Part shown: one piece after another, positions 31,331 to 45,020 of the stretch | Layout: each line of letters opens with the position of its first letter | Position numbering within the stretch: position 1 is the stretch's first letter | Assembly (NCBI GenBank): GCA_029891345.1 | Contig: CM057009.1 | Span: forward strand, 297,352,466 to 297,416,465 | DNA length: 64,000 nt | Direction: 5' to 3' | From: Dryococelus australis | Taxonomy: Eukaryota > Arthropoda > Insecta > Phasmatodea > Phasmatidae | Made by a program: the position numbers and the translations under genes | Notes under the pieces: model-generated | What the model was told of the DNA's origin: nothing | The model's input: only the letters and a program-made list of their open reading frames with translations | The model's database searches: none

Positions 31331-33284
31331 CCCATTTTCTCAAGAAAAGTAGCTTAAAGTCAAATTGAATTGAATGTTTGTAGTTAATCAAGGAAATATG
31401 GTGGATAATTCATTTATTTATAACTATTAAACAACCGTTAAATACAGCAGCACCACAATATTTTCCAAAATATATCTATTGTTTATGACAGTAAATGAAT
31501 TTCCCGTAAGAAAAAATAAATAAATGGATTAAATATTATAAGCTGAGTATAAATTTTTTTTTCTGTTAATGTTTAAATTTTGAAAGTTTTGTAGAACTCC
31601 TGGCGTACCCTGTTAGGTTTCCTCGCATATCTTGGTTTCACAGAATTCTTTGTGGCTGTCATTATTTTCGTTAGTACCTAAAGAATATAGCTTAATGATA
31701 TGTACTTAACATTTTCTTGGTTCAGCGATGCAATGAGATACCGTTTAATATAAAATATTCAGTTTGACTTCATGCTTCATACACTAACGCAGAAGAAAAC
31801 AATGAGAATTACAAGTCTGGCGGAAGAAAGTTTGCCTCCACTTGAGAGATAATTTAGGTAACGCCACACACAAAAATCTCAACTGGAATCACTCTCCAAA
31901 ATGTTGTGTTGCTTTTGTTGCCTTCTCTAAAACATGCGGTAATAAGTAATCTTCTTGCTTCCCAACCAGTATATCAAATATTTACTTATCTCTGGTATGG
32001 TGACAACATATTATGTAATCATGTTCGATTTCCTATGTAAGCCTGTATTCACGATGAATTCACACGTCACACTTTATGATTGTTTAGTTTTGTGTGGAGT
32101 GTACAAAGTCAGGAATGCGATTCCCTAACTTACAATATACAGGCTACGTAAAGAAACATACAGTATGTGCTGTCATGATAACGAGCGGTACACACAATGA
32201 CGTGTGCAGAGCTCAGGGCCGGTGCCAGTGCATATACAGTAGTTAGATGGCGGAGGCCAAGTTGGCCAGGCTGTTGTAGCAGCCTGCCTGTCTACGTTTC
32301 TCAGAGCTACAATTTTACTCACAGTTACCACTTCCGCAATATAGCAATTAGGTTAACATGCAGCAAGCAAATTCTTCTCAAGTTTTTTTAAATTAAGTCT
32401 TCGAATCGCAAAAGGTATAATCATCGTTGTCCTGCAAGACGATATTTGGAGATCACTGTTACATACATTTTAATGAATAAGTATATAATATACAAATAAC
32501 TAGTCATCAATTAAGCTTTCGCATGCAGCGTTCCGGATTTGTTGAATTATTCGTTGACTGCGCAATAAACAACTAATTCCAAGATGATGTCCATTGAACC
32601 GTAATTGTAAAGAGAGGGAAAGCTTTTTTTGTTATTTTTATTGATAAGCTTTGAACTCGATGTAGAATTGTTTGTTTCTTTAGAGTTTCCTTTAGAATTT
32701 AGAAGGTAAAAATGTATCAAGTCCAAGGTGACAAAATCCAGTAGATATGCCGGCTACATAACCAACATGACAGATTATCAGTAATATATAATTAGTAACT
32801 TATAGCCACCTTCGTAAATACTGTATTAAAATCGTCAAAACAAATATAATAAACGGGTAAATTAAATATGTATCATATGTTGTGTAACTGAAAACAACAT
32901 AATATGACAGGACTCGCACAGGACGCACATGTTAGGATGATATACAGCATGTACTTATATTTGAACCGGAAATGAAGGTAAAAGCAAATTTCTGTTCATA
33001 AAAATATTTTATGATATCCCTCCTTCCATGGTCTTCATGAAATTATCAGAACTAATTTATTTATTGTATGTATATACGACAGTTAAACTTCCATGTTTTC
33101 ACAATATCATCATGTAGGATTTGAGGCTGCTGCCTGATATTGACCCTTTGTTGATGTAAATATATTTGGATAAGTGATGTTCTGTTTTGGAAAAACGTGA
33201 AGATTGGATGCAACAATGTACTGTACCGTCGAACTAAAACGATAACAAGAAATTTATTTCCAATTCTTGAATTAAAATACCTGT
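31331..33284. other. AT-rich intergenic DNA, nothing recognised
   Basis: No ORF with a domain, repeat array or tRNA-like motif was found. Confidence 0.35.
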
Positions 33285-34085
33285 GTACACAATGAAGTTA
33301 CCGACTGACTGACTGACTCATTCACCAATATGCAGACAAAACGGCTAGATGCAAAGTTTGAAAATGTAGTGTTGGCTTTCCTTCTGGTTGCAGGAACCCA
33401 CTGAGAAAGGATTTCTCAAAATTTAATCACTAAGAGGGCGAAAAGAGGTAAATCCTGTTTTTGAGGACTTCTCCTCAATAGCTGATTAATCCGACGAGGT
33501 ATGATTGTGCTTTAAGCTTCAAAATTTACCCCATACATATACCACATAACTGATTTCAGGATTATTTGAAATTCAACAACTGAGAAGGTGAAAAGCGGTC
33601 AAATGTATGTTCGAGGATCCCTCAATATCTTATTAACCTAATGAGATATCGATATGCTCTTAACTTTAAACGATAACATATATAAATATTTTAAAATTTA
33701 ACCAATAAGGGGGTGAAAAGTGTTCAAATATGCTATCGACGTCTCCATAATCGCGCATTAAAGCGATAATATATCGATATTCTGTATATTTCAAAAGGCT
33801 ACCTATACAAATGCCTAAAAATTCATTGTAGGTTATATTTTAAAATTCATTACCTTTGGGGACGAAAAGAAGTAAAATTTGTTTTGGAAAACTCATCAAT
33901 AGCTCAGTAACTTGATAAGCTGTAGCCATGATCTTTGCTTTAAACGGTTGGTTGTATTAATACCTAAACACAATTCAGAAATTGCCTAAATTAAAATCCC
34001 TAAGAAAATGAAGAAGGTTCGAATGTATTCTCGATGATGTTTTGTGAACTTATGAAACGAAAAAGTATTGATAAAATTAACCTGT
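33285..34085 (+). repeat. Degenerate tandem repeat, ~145-bp unit
   Basis: The cores are AAGAGGGCGAAAAGAGGTAAA (33431), GAGAAGGTGAAAAGCGGTCAA (33582), AAGGGGGTGAAAAGTGTTCAA (33704), GGGGACGAAAAGAAGTAAA (33857) and AAGAAAATGAAGAAGGTTCGA (34002). Each is followed by TTCTCGA or similar, CTCMTCAATAGC and CGATAT. The first unit is preceded by (ACTG)n and AAAACGGCTAGATGCAAAGTTTG. Confidence 0.6.
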
Positions 34086-35776
34086 CTCACTGACAAAAAA
34101 AAAATGTTTCTTACATTCTCAACAAACATTTATTAAATCCGAACAGGTTCAATAATTAAATAGTCAGTGAGATATATCACGATAAGTTTTTTTCCTTATT
34201 AAGTTCCCTGTATGTACATAATGTGTTATTACACTTTATGACGCGGTTAATAATCTCACATGTCATTTTCAATGAAGTGTGAATTGGGATACGAAACCAA
34301 TTCCTTCGGCAAAGTAACCATCTTTGATTAGTAACATTTAATTGATTTCTTGGAAACAGAACTATCAGAAATATGAACTTGCGAATAATGTAGAGAACTG
34401 CTAAAATAACATGTTATAACAATGGCGAGGTCATTTTTTTATGTTTCGTTTCCCAACAAACCTGCGCTTTTATTCGCATTTGAAAATATTCCAGTAGCAT
34501 TACAATCATAAATGTTCAGACAACACAAATCAGTTTACACAAACTATATTCTGTGCTTTGGAAGTTAATCGAGAAATATTTGGCAATCGCCACAGAAAAC
34601 GATATTACGAGGGTTAAACAACAAATTAGACACAGTGTTAAAAATGGTTGAATGCAGTCCATTACTCCGAGGCATTCATGAACAGCTTCTACTCTTATTG
34701 ACTATAAGAACACAAGCTTCGTCTTACATTTGTTTGTCCTTTAAGCTTTAACATACAGAAAAAATGATCCCTGTTATTTTGATATTTGTATGAGATAACA
34801 ATTTGAATTCAACAACCCTGGCTAGATATGTACAACAAAAATAATAATTGTAATGAATTCGATATTTAATTTTTTTAATGTAACAAATGAAATTTATGTT
34901 TATGAAATATAAGTTATCCTAGAGACAAAAAAACAGAATATTAATTCAATGGGACAATTTTATAGCAATATACTACTAAAAATGCAGATTAAAAAAGTTG
35001 GTGAGAGCATACCTCTAATAGGATGCTCTGAATATTAAACATTGTGAACTCTGAATGTCACTGCAGCTGAACTGACGTCATAAATGTGGTCAGTGTATGC
35101 GAAGATATGGAGGGAAGAGTGTACAGAGAGTGGGAAACTCGCAGAGTTGCCAGGTGTACAGATCCGTTTGAGTCAACGTCTAGAACTTACAACAACCCAT
35201 TACTTAATGCTACGCGGCATGTGGCGAGTGGCAAGGCGTTTTAATTGCCCCTGACCACGTGGACAAGATATCAAGCAGATATCTGTCATAACAACTGCGA
35301 AAATACATTGCAAGTGAAGTGGCTCGAGTGTTCGTCGCAAAGAAAGCGGGAAATCAGTTCACGTATTGTTTATTTCTAGCATGCATGCCGACTTATGTAC
35401 ATATCTGCTAAAGGCTGTTCACAGTAAAGTGAGCACGTTTCAGGCATTAGTTACTATTTTTTTTAGCCTTTTTTAACCTATAACCAGCTTTTAAAATAAA
35501 TATGGCAATGTATGCAATAAACACAGTGTGTATATTCTACCGGACTCTGAAGTTAAAGTCTAAGGCTGATGTAATATATATTTATGACTATTATTCCAGA
35601 TAAAAGGGCTTCCAAAAACACTCAATTTACCATGAATGGCCTATAAAATTCAGGCAATCACGACGTAGACAGGAACACTCCAACTTACAAAACAAAATCT
35701 CTTGGCAAGGGGGTTTTTGCAGTTAAACTGAATGTATTATATCCCTGTGCATGTGAAGTGGGAGGTAGAAAAGACA
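34086..35776. other. Intergenic; a CpG-richer patch at 35080-35340
   Basis: It is mostly AT-rich. The patch at 35080-35340 has many CG dinucleotides (for example CTACGCGGCATGTGGCGAG) and may be an unmethylated or promoter region, but no gene was linked to it. Confidence 0.3.
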
Positions 35777-35778
35777 TA

Positions 35779-37235
35779 CAGTGCCGATCAATGATTTACA
35801 AAAACCCTGCTGTTCTGTATACACACTTCAGACATTTTGCAGGAAAGGTTTATAAACAAAAATCAAAGCAAATAAAACAAAGAGTATCAGTTCAGTAAAT
35901 TGTAGGTTTGAGAAACACATCGAGTCCATACATACATACCAAAATATAAAATAACGTCTTAAAAAAACAAACATTATTAAGTCCCAAATAATTCATACAA
36001 ACTGTTACAAGTAACAAGTATTTTCATACTCTCTAATGACTCCCGCAGTACTACCCATATAGGCAACTGTGCAATGTATCGTAAATAGTATAAAAGTACA
36101 AACATGTTGAGACAAACCGAGGAGTGGATGGCCAAACGTACTTTAGCGTAGAGAAGAAAGTTATATTGTGAAAAAAATTCGGCAGAGATCGTTTATCAGT
36201 CCATGCGCTATTACAAGAGACCTACGAAATACTTCAAAACTTTGGCCAATGACAATGAGAAGAGTACTCAACAACAGTGACTATAATGCTTAATGCAAGA
36301 ACATCACAGAAGTAATTGTATATAAAAATGGAATTATAAGAAGAGACTTAACTTCGCGAACGTATATTTACAGAACGATTAGTGGACTGGTGTAATATTT
36401 CCAGATGAGTGTAAATTCAAGTTTTTCGGTCATGACAGTCAGCGAAAAGTGTGGAGAAAATCCAATAAAGAGATACATCCCTAACATTCTCGTCCTGCCG
36501 TCAAGCATGGCGTGGGTTCAGTTGTGGTGTGAGGGTACATGAGTGCATGTGGCATAGGTGAACTGACGTTTATAGATTGATGATTGGATCAATAAAAATA
36601 TATACTGACTTGATTAAACTAATTTCCGACACAATGCAATACAACTAGATGTAGTAATGTAAATTTTACCAGGATAATGGTTCTAAGTGTGAATCCTGTG
36701 CAACACGAATATGGCTACTGTATAATTGTCCTCGTGTAATATAAACTGCACCCCAACCCTGAAACTTAAATTCAATAGAATATATTTGGGCATGCTTAAA
36801 CATAAAGCTACGAAAACATCATATTTTAAGCACGCGGCGGGACTTGAAGAAGATAAACCTTAATGAGTGGAACAATATCCCTCCCAGTGTCATACAAGCG
36901 GTAGTAAAGTCAATGCCAGCGCATCTGAGAAGCGTTCTGAAGCAAAAGTGAGGGCATGCTAAATATTAAATGGAGAAATCGTTTTGTTTATGTTCTACGA
37001 AAACATTTGTTCTTCGTACGAAGGTGTATGGACATTTCTGATTCGGAAAATGTGCATTTATTTACATTTGTGTAATATATTGCTTGTTTATTTTATAAGG
37101 AATGATTTTTATTTGTTGAATTTGATTAAATGGCATAAAAATTCAACTGGATGCATACGTGTATGTCAACACAATTGCTTATTGTACATACACCGTGAAA
37201 GGAACAGGACGTACGAATATTTGTGATCGTCACTG
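35779..37235 (+). mobile_element. Tc1-like transposon, complete ends, dead transposase
   Basis: The left end CAGTGCCGATCA (35779-35790) and right end TGATCGTCACTG (37224-37235) are inverted repeats, each flanked by TA (35777-35778 and 37236-37237), the Tc1/mariner target. Length 1457 bp is typical for Tc1-like elements. Confidence 0.75.
36085..36962 (+). pseudogene. Tc1-like transposase (DD34E) remnant
   Basis: This is the DDE transposase of the element 35779-37235. One frame can be followed for long stretches through several stops: ANDNEKSTQQ, then FPDECKFKFFGHDSQRKVWR (first Asp), VKHGVGSVVV and GYMSACGIGELTFID, FYQDNGSKCES (second Asp, 36673-36675), SIEYIWACLN (Glu, 36778-36780), then NLNEWNNIPPSVIQAVVKSM at the C-terminus. 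Exactly 34 residues separate the second Asp from Glu, the classical Tc1 spacing. The DNA-binding N-terminal part is poorly preserved. It ends near a TGA at 36950. At least six stops make it inactive. Confidence 0.8.
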
Positions 37236-37385
37236 TATATACACATTAGGGCTTTAACAATCCTCATTTTACCAATGATACTAAATCGAAAACAAATAGT
37301 ATACAATTCAAAGCTACATATTAAAAAAAAAAATAATAATACGTAGTATAGGTTCCCTCGCGACGTCAATATTCACTTGGTAACA

Positions 37386-37450
37386 CTGTTGGTAATATAA
37401 TGGTCTAAGTTGAATGATTTATGATCAAATCACGGACACCGCAAAATGTT
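37386..37450 (+). repeat. tRNA-like pol III head (degenerate)
   Basis: TTGGTAATATAATGGTCTAAGT is A-box-like and ATGATCAAATCACGG is B-box-like. It lies about 140 bases upstream of the TIR-element fragment at 37591-37727, the same relative arrangement as at 48826 versus 49040. Confidence 0.3.
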
Positions 37451-37590
37451 TGTTACTTCGGTATCGAAATTATGTAAAATTCCACAATATAAACAGCAAA
37501 TGTTGGAAATATGTTATGTTATTTTTCTTAATGACGTCATTAAATTCAATATAAACTATATTTAATTATAATGCATGCAGTTGGTTTTAA

Positions 37591-37727
37591 TGTATTCAAT
37601 CAGCGAAATTGTTTCACTGGAACAATAAGTGGTTTTCCACCGATTCTAAGTGGAAATACTTTCACTGATTGGAGCAGTTTAATTTCACTGCGAATCAGCG
37701 GTTTTCCACTAATACGAATTGAAAGTG
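37591..37727 (+). mobile_element. Fragment of the CACTCTAAA TIR element (right end)
   Basis: GCGAAATTGTTTCACTGG, GTGGTTTTCCACCGATTC, TTTCACTGCGAATCAGCGG and the terminal CACTAATACGAATTGAAAGTG|TA align with 49050-49209. The left end is not identified. Confidence 0.55.
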
Positions 37728-39122
37728 TACCTATATGTATGTTGCCACATTCTTTAAAAAATTGTATCCTAAGCATTATTCAATGCTGTATTGACAAAAC
37801 GTGTGGTCAATTTCCACATTCTTTTAAGAACATTATTATTACACGTCAATAATTTCAGCAAGCATGACGGACAATACAGATTACTGTATTCAAATTTTTT
37901 TAAAAATATTATTTAAGTTAATATTGCCATTTTAAGTTACGGAAATAATATTTACTTTTCGGACGATTTATATGCATTGTACACAGTATTATTTTATTCC
38001 AAAGCATAACATGTTTGTGGCGAGTTCTTTTGTTGGCAAAATATGCAGAACTTGGAGAAGCATCTTGGAGATGAAGGCAGCATCAGAAGATGAATAAAGT
38101 GTCATCAGAAAGCAGAATTTTATGTATGGAAATGCGTGTGTTAGTTTTATAAGCGATGCAAACTTGCCTAAGTGTTCATACTGGCATTCACACAGTACTC
38201 CTTCTAGAGTTTTAAGCTTGACAGAGTAGATGAAGATAATAAACAATTTCATGGCATTCTAATGTTAATTCTGGTTTACTTTTGAATCTTTTCTAGATAG
38301 TGTCGTGTATTTGTCTTTAGTTTAAATGTATGCAAAATCATTACTTGGTATAAAAGTTTTTCTCTAGATAATATATTTACATAATTTTGTAATGATGCGT
38401 GAGTGCACTAAGTTCCTATATACGAAAATGAAAAGCAGTACCGAGTTTTAGATCAGAGTAGGTTACTTTGGATTAAAATAAACCGCACTACAAAGAACAC
38501 CAATGTAGATTGTATATTGATTTTCTTCAAATGGATAAAACAAATGTTCTATTATTATTTTAATTCTTCTTCTGTACTGATATCTGAAATTGCGATTTGG
38601 CATTTCGTAGAAACTTGTATTGAAACTCATGATTCTCATACTGATTCTCATACATTTCAGCTGATTCAGTGATGTGATACATTAATCGAAATGATATATT
38701 CACAACTAAAAGACGGCATGTATATACAACAACGAGATACAAACTATGCACGACAGTGTACCCCATTTGATCGTGACAACTATGAAATGTATGAAAACTA
38801 TATGCAGGGAATATATTGCAAATATTCAAGCCCAAGTAATTCCCCAATGCAATCGTGCTCAGTTATAGATCAATCCTGTAGGCAATGAATTCTGTACAAC
38901 ATCGCGGTTGTACAGGCTAACAGCGTCAATTTTCAGGAACGTAATCAAACGAGAAAAAAAAACCTACCCTCTACGACAGTCGCTTTTATTCCAGACGAAT
39001 TTAGCAGCAGCAAGTACTTGTCGGATTGTAGGAGATACTTAGGGAAATCTAGTGTTTAAAAAAATCGGTGAATAAATTGTCTTATTTGTCACTAGTGAAT
39101 GGGATGATAACATTTGCCTTTC

Positions 39123-39162
<40 letters not shown>

Positions 39163-40245
39163 GCAAGAAAAAGGACTGTTAGGCTGACTTCCAGATACAG
39201 GATTACTATCGAAATGCACACAGGAAATACTACCATTTCATCGTATTCTTGAATGCAGACCTATTTGTGGGAGGTATAGAACATGACAATAAATTACAGG
39301 ATTAAATATTACATCCCCTAATACGTAAATTTGACTACTAATATACAGAATACATGGCGAGATCCCTCCATGACTAGGGTTAGAGAAATTAATTTAATTT
39401 CAGACGGTATAGACAAATAACGAATATAAAGGATCAATAGAGCTGCACATAGCTGTAAGTTTATAGCTATAGGCGAATAGCTAGCTTTTAACCTACATTT
39501 GGTAAGCAGATATCACTTTGGAACGAAATACACATAGAAGCTTATTTAGGAAGTTTATACATAGTAAAATTTTGTGAAAGTGTTTCACGGTATGTCGCCG
39601 GCATTAATTTTTAATCGTCGATTACTCAATACGCACATTTACTTAATGTATGTTTGTCCTAAACACTTTGTTTACAATATCTAAAATAGTAAGCATTTTA
39701 ATGGCGACAAATATATTATATTGACTGTTTATGGTACAGATTTTTCTGAACAAAAGGCTGTGCAGTTTTACATCACGCTTTTGTCAGATGTTAAATGTAG
39801 CCCTCAGTTTTACGTGTGTTATGTCATGGCATAAAAAACATAGATATCATTTCTTTTGCCCACTAGTGTTGTTAACATAAAACTGCAGAATATAATGTGT
39901 TCTTATTGCTGGTGGATACATTTGTCGTAGGCCTATTAAAAAATGTATGTTAAAAGTAACAATTGCAATTAAAATTAAGTTTCTCTAATAAATTTCCTTT
40001 TCTAACAAATCATTAATATTTTAAGCTTAAGATTTTAAAGTTTAATTTTACGATGTTTTTGATCTGGAATGAAAAGGGTTTACAATACTAATTTGCATTA
40101 TTATTTCAGTGGTTAATATGAAAAAATATTTCCCATCTGTATAAAGATTCAGAAATTTTAATTAATAATTTTATTCAAGGTAATTTTCCAAATTGACATA
40201 TATTTTATTAATGTCTTCTCTTTCTGTGGTTGTTCAGGAAGGAGA
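37728..40245. other. Intergenic; poly(A) run at 39127-39159
   Basis: About 33 A residues at 39127-39159 may be the tail of a retroposed sequence on the plus strand, but no body was recognised upstream. Words like GATTCTCATACTGATTC and CTGATTCAGTGATG near 38630-38675 resemble the subterminal motif of the TIR element at 48213-49209. Confidence 0.35.
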
Positions 40246-40390
40246 TGTGGTGGTTTAGTGGTAAGTGCACCAGCCAGTCCCACGGCATTGAATGTGAATC
40301 TCGAACACACAGGAACACGATTCGAATACTGGCATACGAAAACTGTGGTGGATATTGTAGATGGCGGGTGTGGTATTACAGGTAGCTCCG
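40246..40390 (+). repeat. tRNA-like pol III head (possible SINE)
   Basis: GGTGGTTTAGTGGTAAGTGCAC (40250-40271) is a good A box. A B box is less clear (GTGAATCTCGAAC near 40304). The following 80 bases do not match the SINE body of 27121-27360. Confidence 0.35.
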
Positions 40391-41490
40391 GTTCTCTGAA
40401 ATAATACAATATCAGTTTTTCTTTACGTATTTCACTTGTTGTTTATAGGTTAAACTTACATTGTATCCGATTGATTCTAAACAACGTTTAGATTCGTTGT
40501 GTCAAAATTTCACTAACCATTATTTTATTGTTCCAATGCTATACTTTAGAAGGTGGCTTTTACATTAAATTAAAATATGCTATTTTTGAAGGCACAGTAT
40601 TTACTCACACCACAAAAGATAGTCACAATGTTTATATGTGTCTATAATTTGATGACTTTCTGTTGTTGTGGCACTGTGTTATTATGGTTGTTAAAATTTA
40701 AAGAGCAGGAATAAATGGAGACCATAATAACTCACAGCAAAAGGTACTAATTTGATTATTGAACGTCGTAATTTCTTTTACAGGTTCTCACATTGCTTAG
40801 TTTTATTTTTTTACACTCCTATTCGAGATGGAAATAATTCTATGGCAGAAACATTCGTAGGAGACGCGACACTTGAGAACTATAGAAACAAAAGCAGAGG
40901 ACGATGTTAAACGTTAGACCCCCCCCCCCCCTTCCACAAACTGGCCATCTGTCAACGCGGCAATGTTGCACTACTAGCACTTCATAGCCGTGTCTTCTGC
41001 TGCGGTCGGCAGTGGCAATGAGTAGAGATATACCTAGAGTGGACTTCCCCAGGTTGAATTTTCTGACAACTCCAGCTGTAGTTCGAGGGATGAACACCAC
41101 GCCGCGCTAGTGTCCAGTTTCGCGGCGTGTGCGTGGGGAATGTAGTCGTCGTTGCCACATTGACATCTACCCTCTCTCTCACTCGTACTCCATCTCTGTC
41201 CCCCCAGTCCTAACGCCGCAACAGTAAAACGTGTTATGATGTCTGCTATACAGACAAGATGGCGGACACCCAGGTTCCTTTCTCACGTCGTATGTATCCG
41301 TTTACGAAAAGATTACAAGTTCTGCAAAACATATGAATAAAAGAATGATACATAATGTACGTATAAGTAACGGGAAACGTTGCATATTACGCATACGGTC
41401 ATAATAAAAGAATAAACACCACTTTATAAAATACGCGATAACTGTGTATTTATGTTCTATGTAATATTTTATCCTACCTGTGCACCGAAA
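40391..41490. other. Intergenic; CpG-rich patch with AAGATGGCGG
   Basis: From about 41080 to 41290 the DNA is CpG-rich and contains AAGATGGCGG (41256-41265), similar to the YY1/Pho binding core found near some promoters. A poly(C) run lies at 40918-40931. No transcript could be assigned. Confidence 0.3.
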
Positions 41491-41498
41491 GTGTTTGT

Positions 41499-41590
41499 GT
41501 AACTCAATGAGTTAGTGTGCAGGTCTGTGCCCTGTAAATGTAGGTTGTAGAGTTCGAATCCCCGACGGGTATCTAGTTTTTTTTTATTTG
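41499..41590 (+). repeat. tRNA-like pol III unit with T-run
   Basis: GTAACTCAATGAGTTAGTGTGC (41499-41520) is A-box-like and GAGTTCGAATCCCC (about 41550-41563) is a strong B box. A run of T at 41577-41587 would terminate pol III. It may be a tRNA pseudogene or a short SINE. Confidence 0.45.
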
Positions 41591-44395
41591 CACATTACGG
41601 CTGTTTATAACTTATTTTATTGTTAGAAAATGCTTATTTCTAGAATATCTTTGTCTAAAAGTAATAATACGCAAGTACCAGCACAGTACAGTCGACGAAC
41701 AGTGGATGTTTGATAATCACATAGATTGTTTTCTAAAGTAGATAATTTGAGCTGTATAGCGTGAGTAATATTAACAGGCACACATGAAAGCCTTAAGTTT
41801 AATATTGTAACAGTTCTGTCTTCTTTTCGCCGTATATCCGTAAAAGCGTGTTTAATTACGGAGAGCACAAGATTGATTACTATGCTCATTAAAGATACAC
41901 AATTAAAAACAGGGGCGTAGCCGGGATGGGGTATGATATATTGGGACATATCCCCCACCCCCTAATCGAAATGAAAATAAAATTACAAGTTTTATTATGT
42001 GTTAATTCAAGGCATATGTGATCTGCCTTGAACATGAAGAATGTTTATAGCATTGTATGGTTCCATATCTGTATATGAAGCCATTGATTATAAATAATTA
42101 TGTAACTATAAATTTGTAATAATACAGGTTTGGTTTTTTGTTCAAAAATAGACATAAGAAATCTCCCCGCCCCCCTCCGGTCAAGAGTGTATTCCTAGGT
42201 ACGCATTTGTTAAAATCATGTGCCAATGTTTTAATGAGTGGCATAAATGTCCTTCGTACATACATGTAAATACAGTACCTTGCTTTCCATACATAAGCAG
42301 TGCCGTTACTCATAGCATTTTCCATACATTTATAGTACTCGTACGTTAAAATCTAAACCAATGCAGTCTTCAGGGGAAACGAAATAACCGTCGTAACTTT
42401 TGGATGCACCACAAAGCACGTACAAATAACATTTGGTGACATTTATACCCCTGTCCCCTGCGAGTTGTTTGCCTGCCATTTACAAGTTTCTATTAGCACT
42501 TTAGATAACGTGTGGGTATGAACGGATGCGTTCTTTCTTCCCTTCTGCTATAGAAAGTTGTATGCTTTGTGTTGTGCCTAAGTGTATAACAGAAAGTAAC
42601 AGAAATTGGGCGTCGTGTAAGGCCGGCTTAAACGAATCACCTCTCTCGCAGAATTTAGGCGCCAGAAACTTTTAAAATTCTTTTTAAATATCGGAAGAAA
42701 AAAACTCTTTCGAAAATATGATACATTACATACATCTTGTTTTATACTTACATATTACAATTAACATTGTGAAGGGGTAGGGGAATGCTAGTAAAAAGGA
42801 GAAAATACCCACGATAAACGAATTGAATCTACTCTTGCTGTATGAATTAACACTCCTTGTTATGAAGACGATCGTCCATGTTATAAAAAATGTTTCGTTT
42901 GTGTAATATAATCATGCAAACAAAATGAGTGGTCGTTAACAAAAAAAAGTATTTATTCATTCAACAAAACATGGGGCACACATCACATAACATAACTACA
43001 TTAGGGAAAGTAAATTATAATGATGTAAATATGCCACAAAGTTAACACACAAGAATGCCCTACTGTCACAAATCATTCCAATATGTACATAGTGTTCGTA
43101 AATTGTTGTCCTTATCCATTTGTAGGCTAGGAGACGACACACATTCCAGAATACACTAAAAACGTTTGACAGTCAAGATATTTAATAATATTTCTGTTAG
43201 GCTTAGTAACAACTGTACGATATGAACAAAGAAATGTATCGATTAGACTGCTTTTATGCTCTCCTGCACACCTAATGCAGGGTAAGCTGAGACGTCTGAA
43301 GTAAAGCTGGATTTACAATATAAATATTTAAGCATTATATTATGCGTTAAGATGTGTGCAGAAAAAACTAATGTGGGTTCTCTTATGTTTTGGTTCCCAG
43401 TGGAACCTTACCAGGTCGTGTGCGTCGGTGGGATTTCCTTAAGCATTGATATAAATAGTTGTATTTAATATCTTTAGAAAAAATGTTGAAGCTACGACCA
43501 ATCAGTACAGAGCTGTCGGTGTTGTTGGTGGGAAACGGTTATTTACAGTAATGTAAGTATGGAACAATACGATAAAGGCGTGTATGTGCACATGTCGACG
43601 ATTATATTTGTTCACAAATAATAAGCTTTTCTAATAGCAAATGTCGGCTTTAAGTATGATCTGCTTCAATATGGTTATTTCTTACGAGATGGTGTTAGGA
43701 ACAAAGGTAAATATGACAGGCTTGCTGACGTTTAAATTCACTGGAATTAAGAATTAAATCACAAATAGAAAACTGCAAATACAGAAGACGTGTTTCTGTA
43801 TGACAGAAGCACCTACTGCGTTCTAAAATGCATTAAGTTTTGTATTGTAAACGTAGGCCGTGTCCGAAATGGCAGATTGTGTTCACAAAATGATCATCTG
43901 ACTCGATATTATATACAAACATTGTGACGTATTCGGTAAATTGATATTTCGTATCTTGTATATAGCGGATGTTAGCAAAAATACAAAATGACAAAATCCT
44001 CGCCAAGTGGTTTTTACATTCAAAACGCATGCGCGAATGGGTACTAAAATGTTTTTTATTTATTTTTTATTTTTTTAAACAAATAACAGTTCATAAAATA
44101 CACTAGATATTTTTTAAACAGCAAGCAAGTGTTGTGCTTTGTTTATATATTTCGCAACAATTTTTATTTTAAGTCGTTATTGAATATTATATTATTGTCT
44201 TGGTTATTAAATTATTCTCAGCCTTCCAGTAATGATCGTAGAAATATTACGTCCATTTTAAACATTTAATTCATATAAAACATATTTTCACTATTAATGT
44301 AAGAATGTGTTGCCACGAGTGCTAAACAAATGACTGTCGACAACGTCCGCATTGAAACCTACGAAATGACAATTACAAAATAACGAATTTGTCCT
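41591..44395. other. AT-rich intergenic DNA, nothing recognised
   Basis: Several short frames were examined and none shows a domain. No tandem array or TIR element was found. Confidence 0.35.
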
Positions 44396-44397
44396 TA

Positions 44398-44470
44398 CGA
44401 CACGGCCTTAGCTCGACTGTTAGTGATTGGCACCAAGCCATTGCATTCACCACATGTTAAGTGCAGAAAT
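44398..44470 (+). repeat. tRNA-like pol III head (degenerate)
   Basis: GGCCTTAGCTCGACTGTTAGTG is A-box-like; the B-box region is not preserved. Low confidence. Confidence 0.25.
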
Positions 44471-45020
44471 AGTTATATTTTGTAATGTATGTAATCTGAA
44501 GTAGAATATTGCTACTCGCTTTGTTATGTCTAGTTCTCATGCGTTCGTTACTGATAAATACTACAGTTTCAACGTTTTTCGCATTGTTATGAGTCGGAGG
44601 TTTCAGTGAACAATATACAATGGTGTGCTGTGTTACACTCGTGTAAATATAAACACACACAGCTGCCAACTTTTCAGACAATAACCACTTATGCACATCA
44701 TTATTGTAAATGTGAATCCTAGAGACGACTGTTGTATTGTCGCTTTAAAACAAACATCTGTTAGAGTTGAGCATTAAACGTCATCATTACTGTCCTTTTC
44801 CCGCAATGTGCAAAAGATCTTCTGCTTACTGAGATGCACGCTCATACAGCGTTCGCATTCGTCTACGCACGTAAATGTTTTACATATTTCGGGAAATGAC
44901 ATACGCACGTACGTGGGGAAACGAATGTGTGTACGTCTCGCGTCCTTACAGCCCATAAGCTACTATTTTGAAAATCGATATATACATGCAGTTCATAATT
45001 GTTATTCCTAATATTTATTT

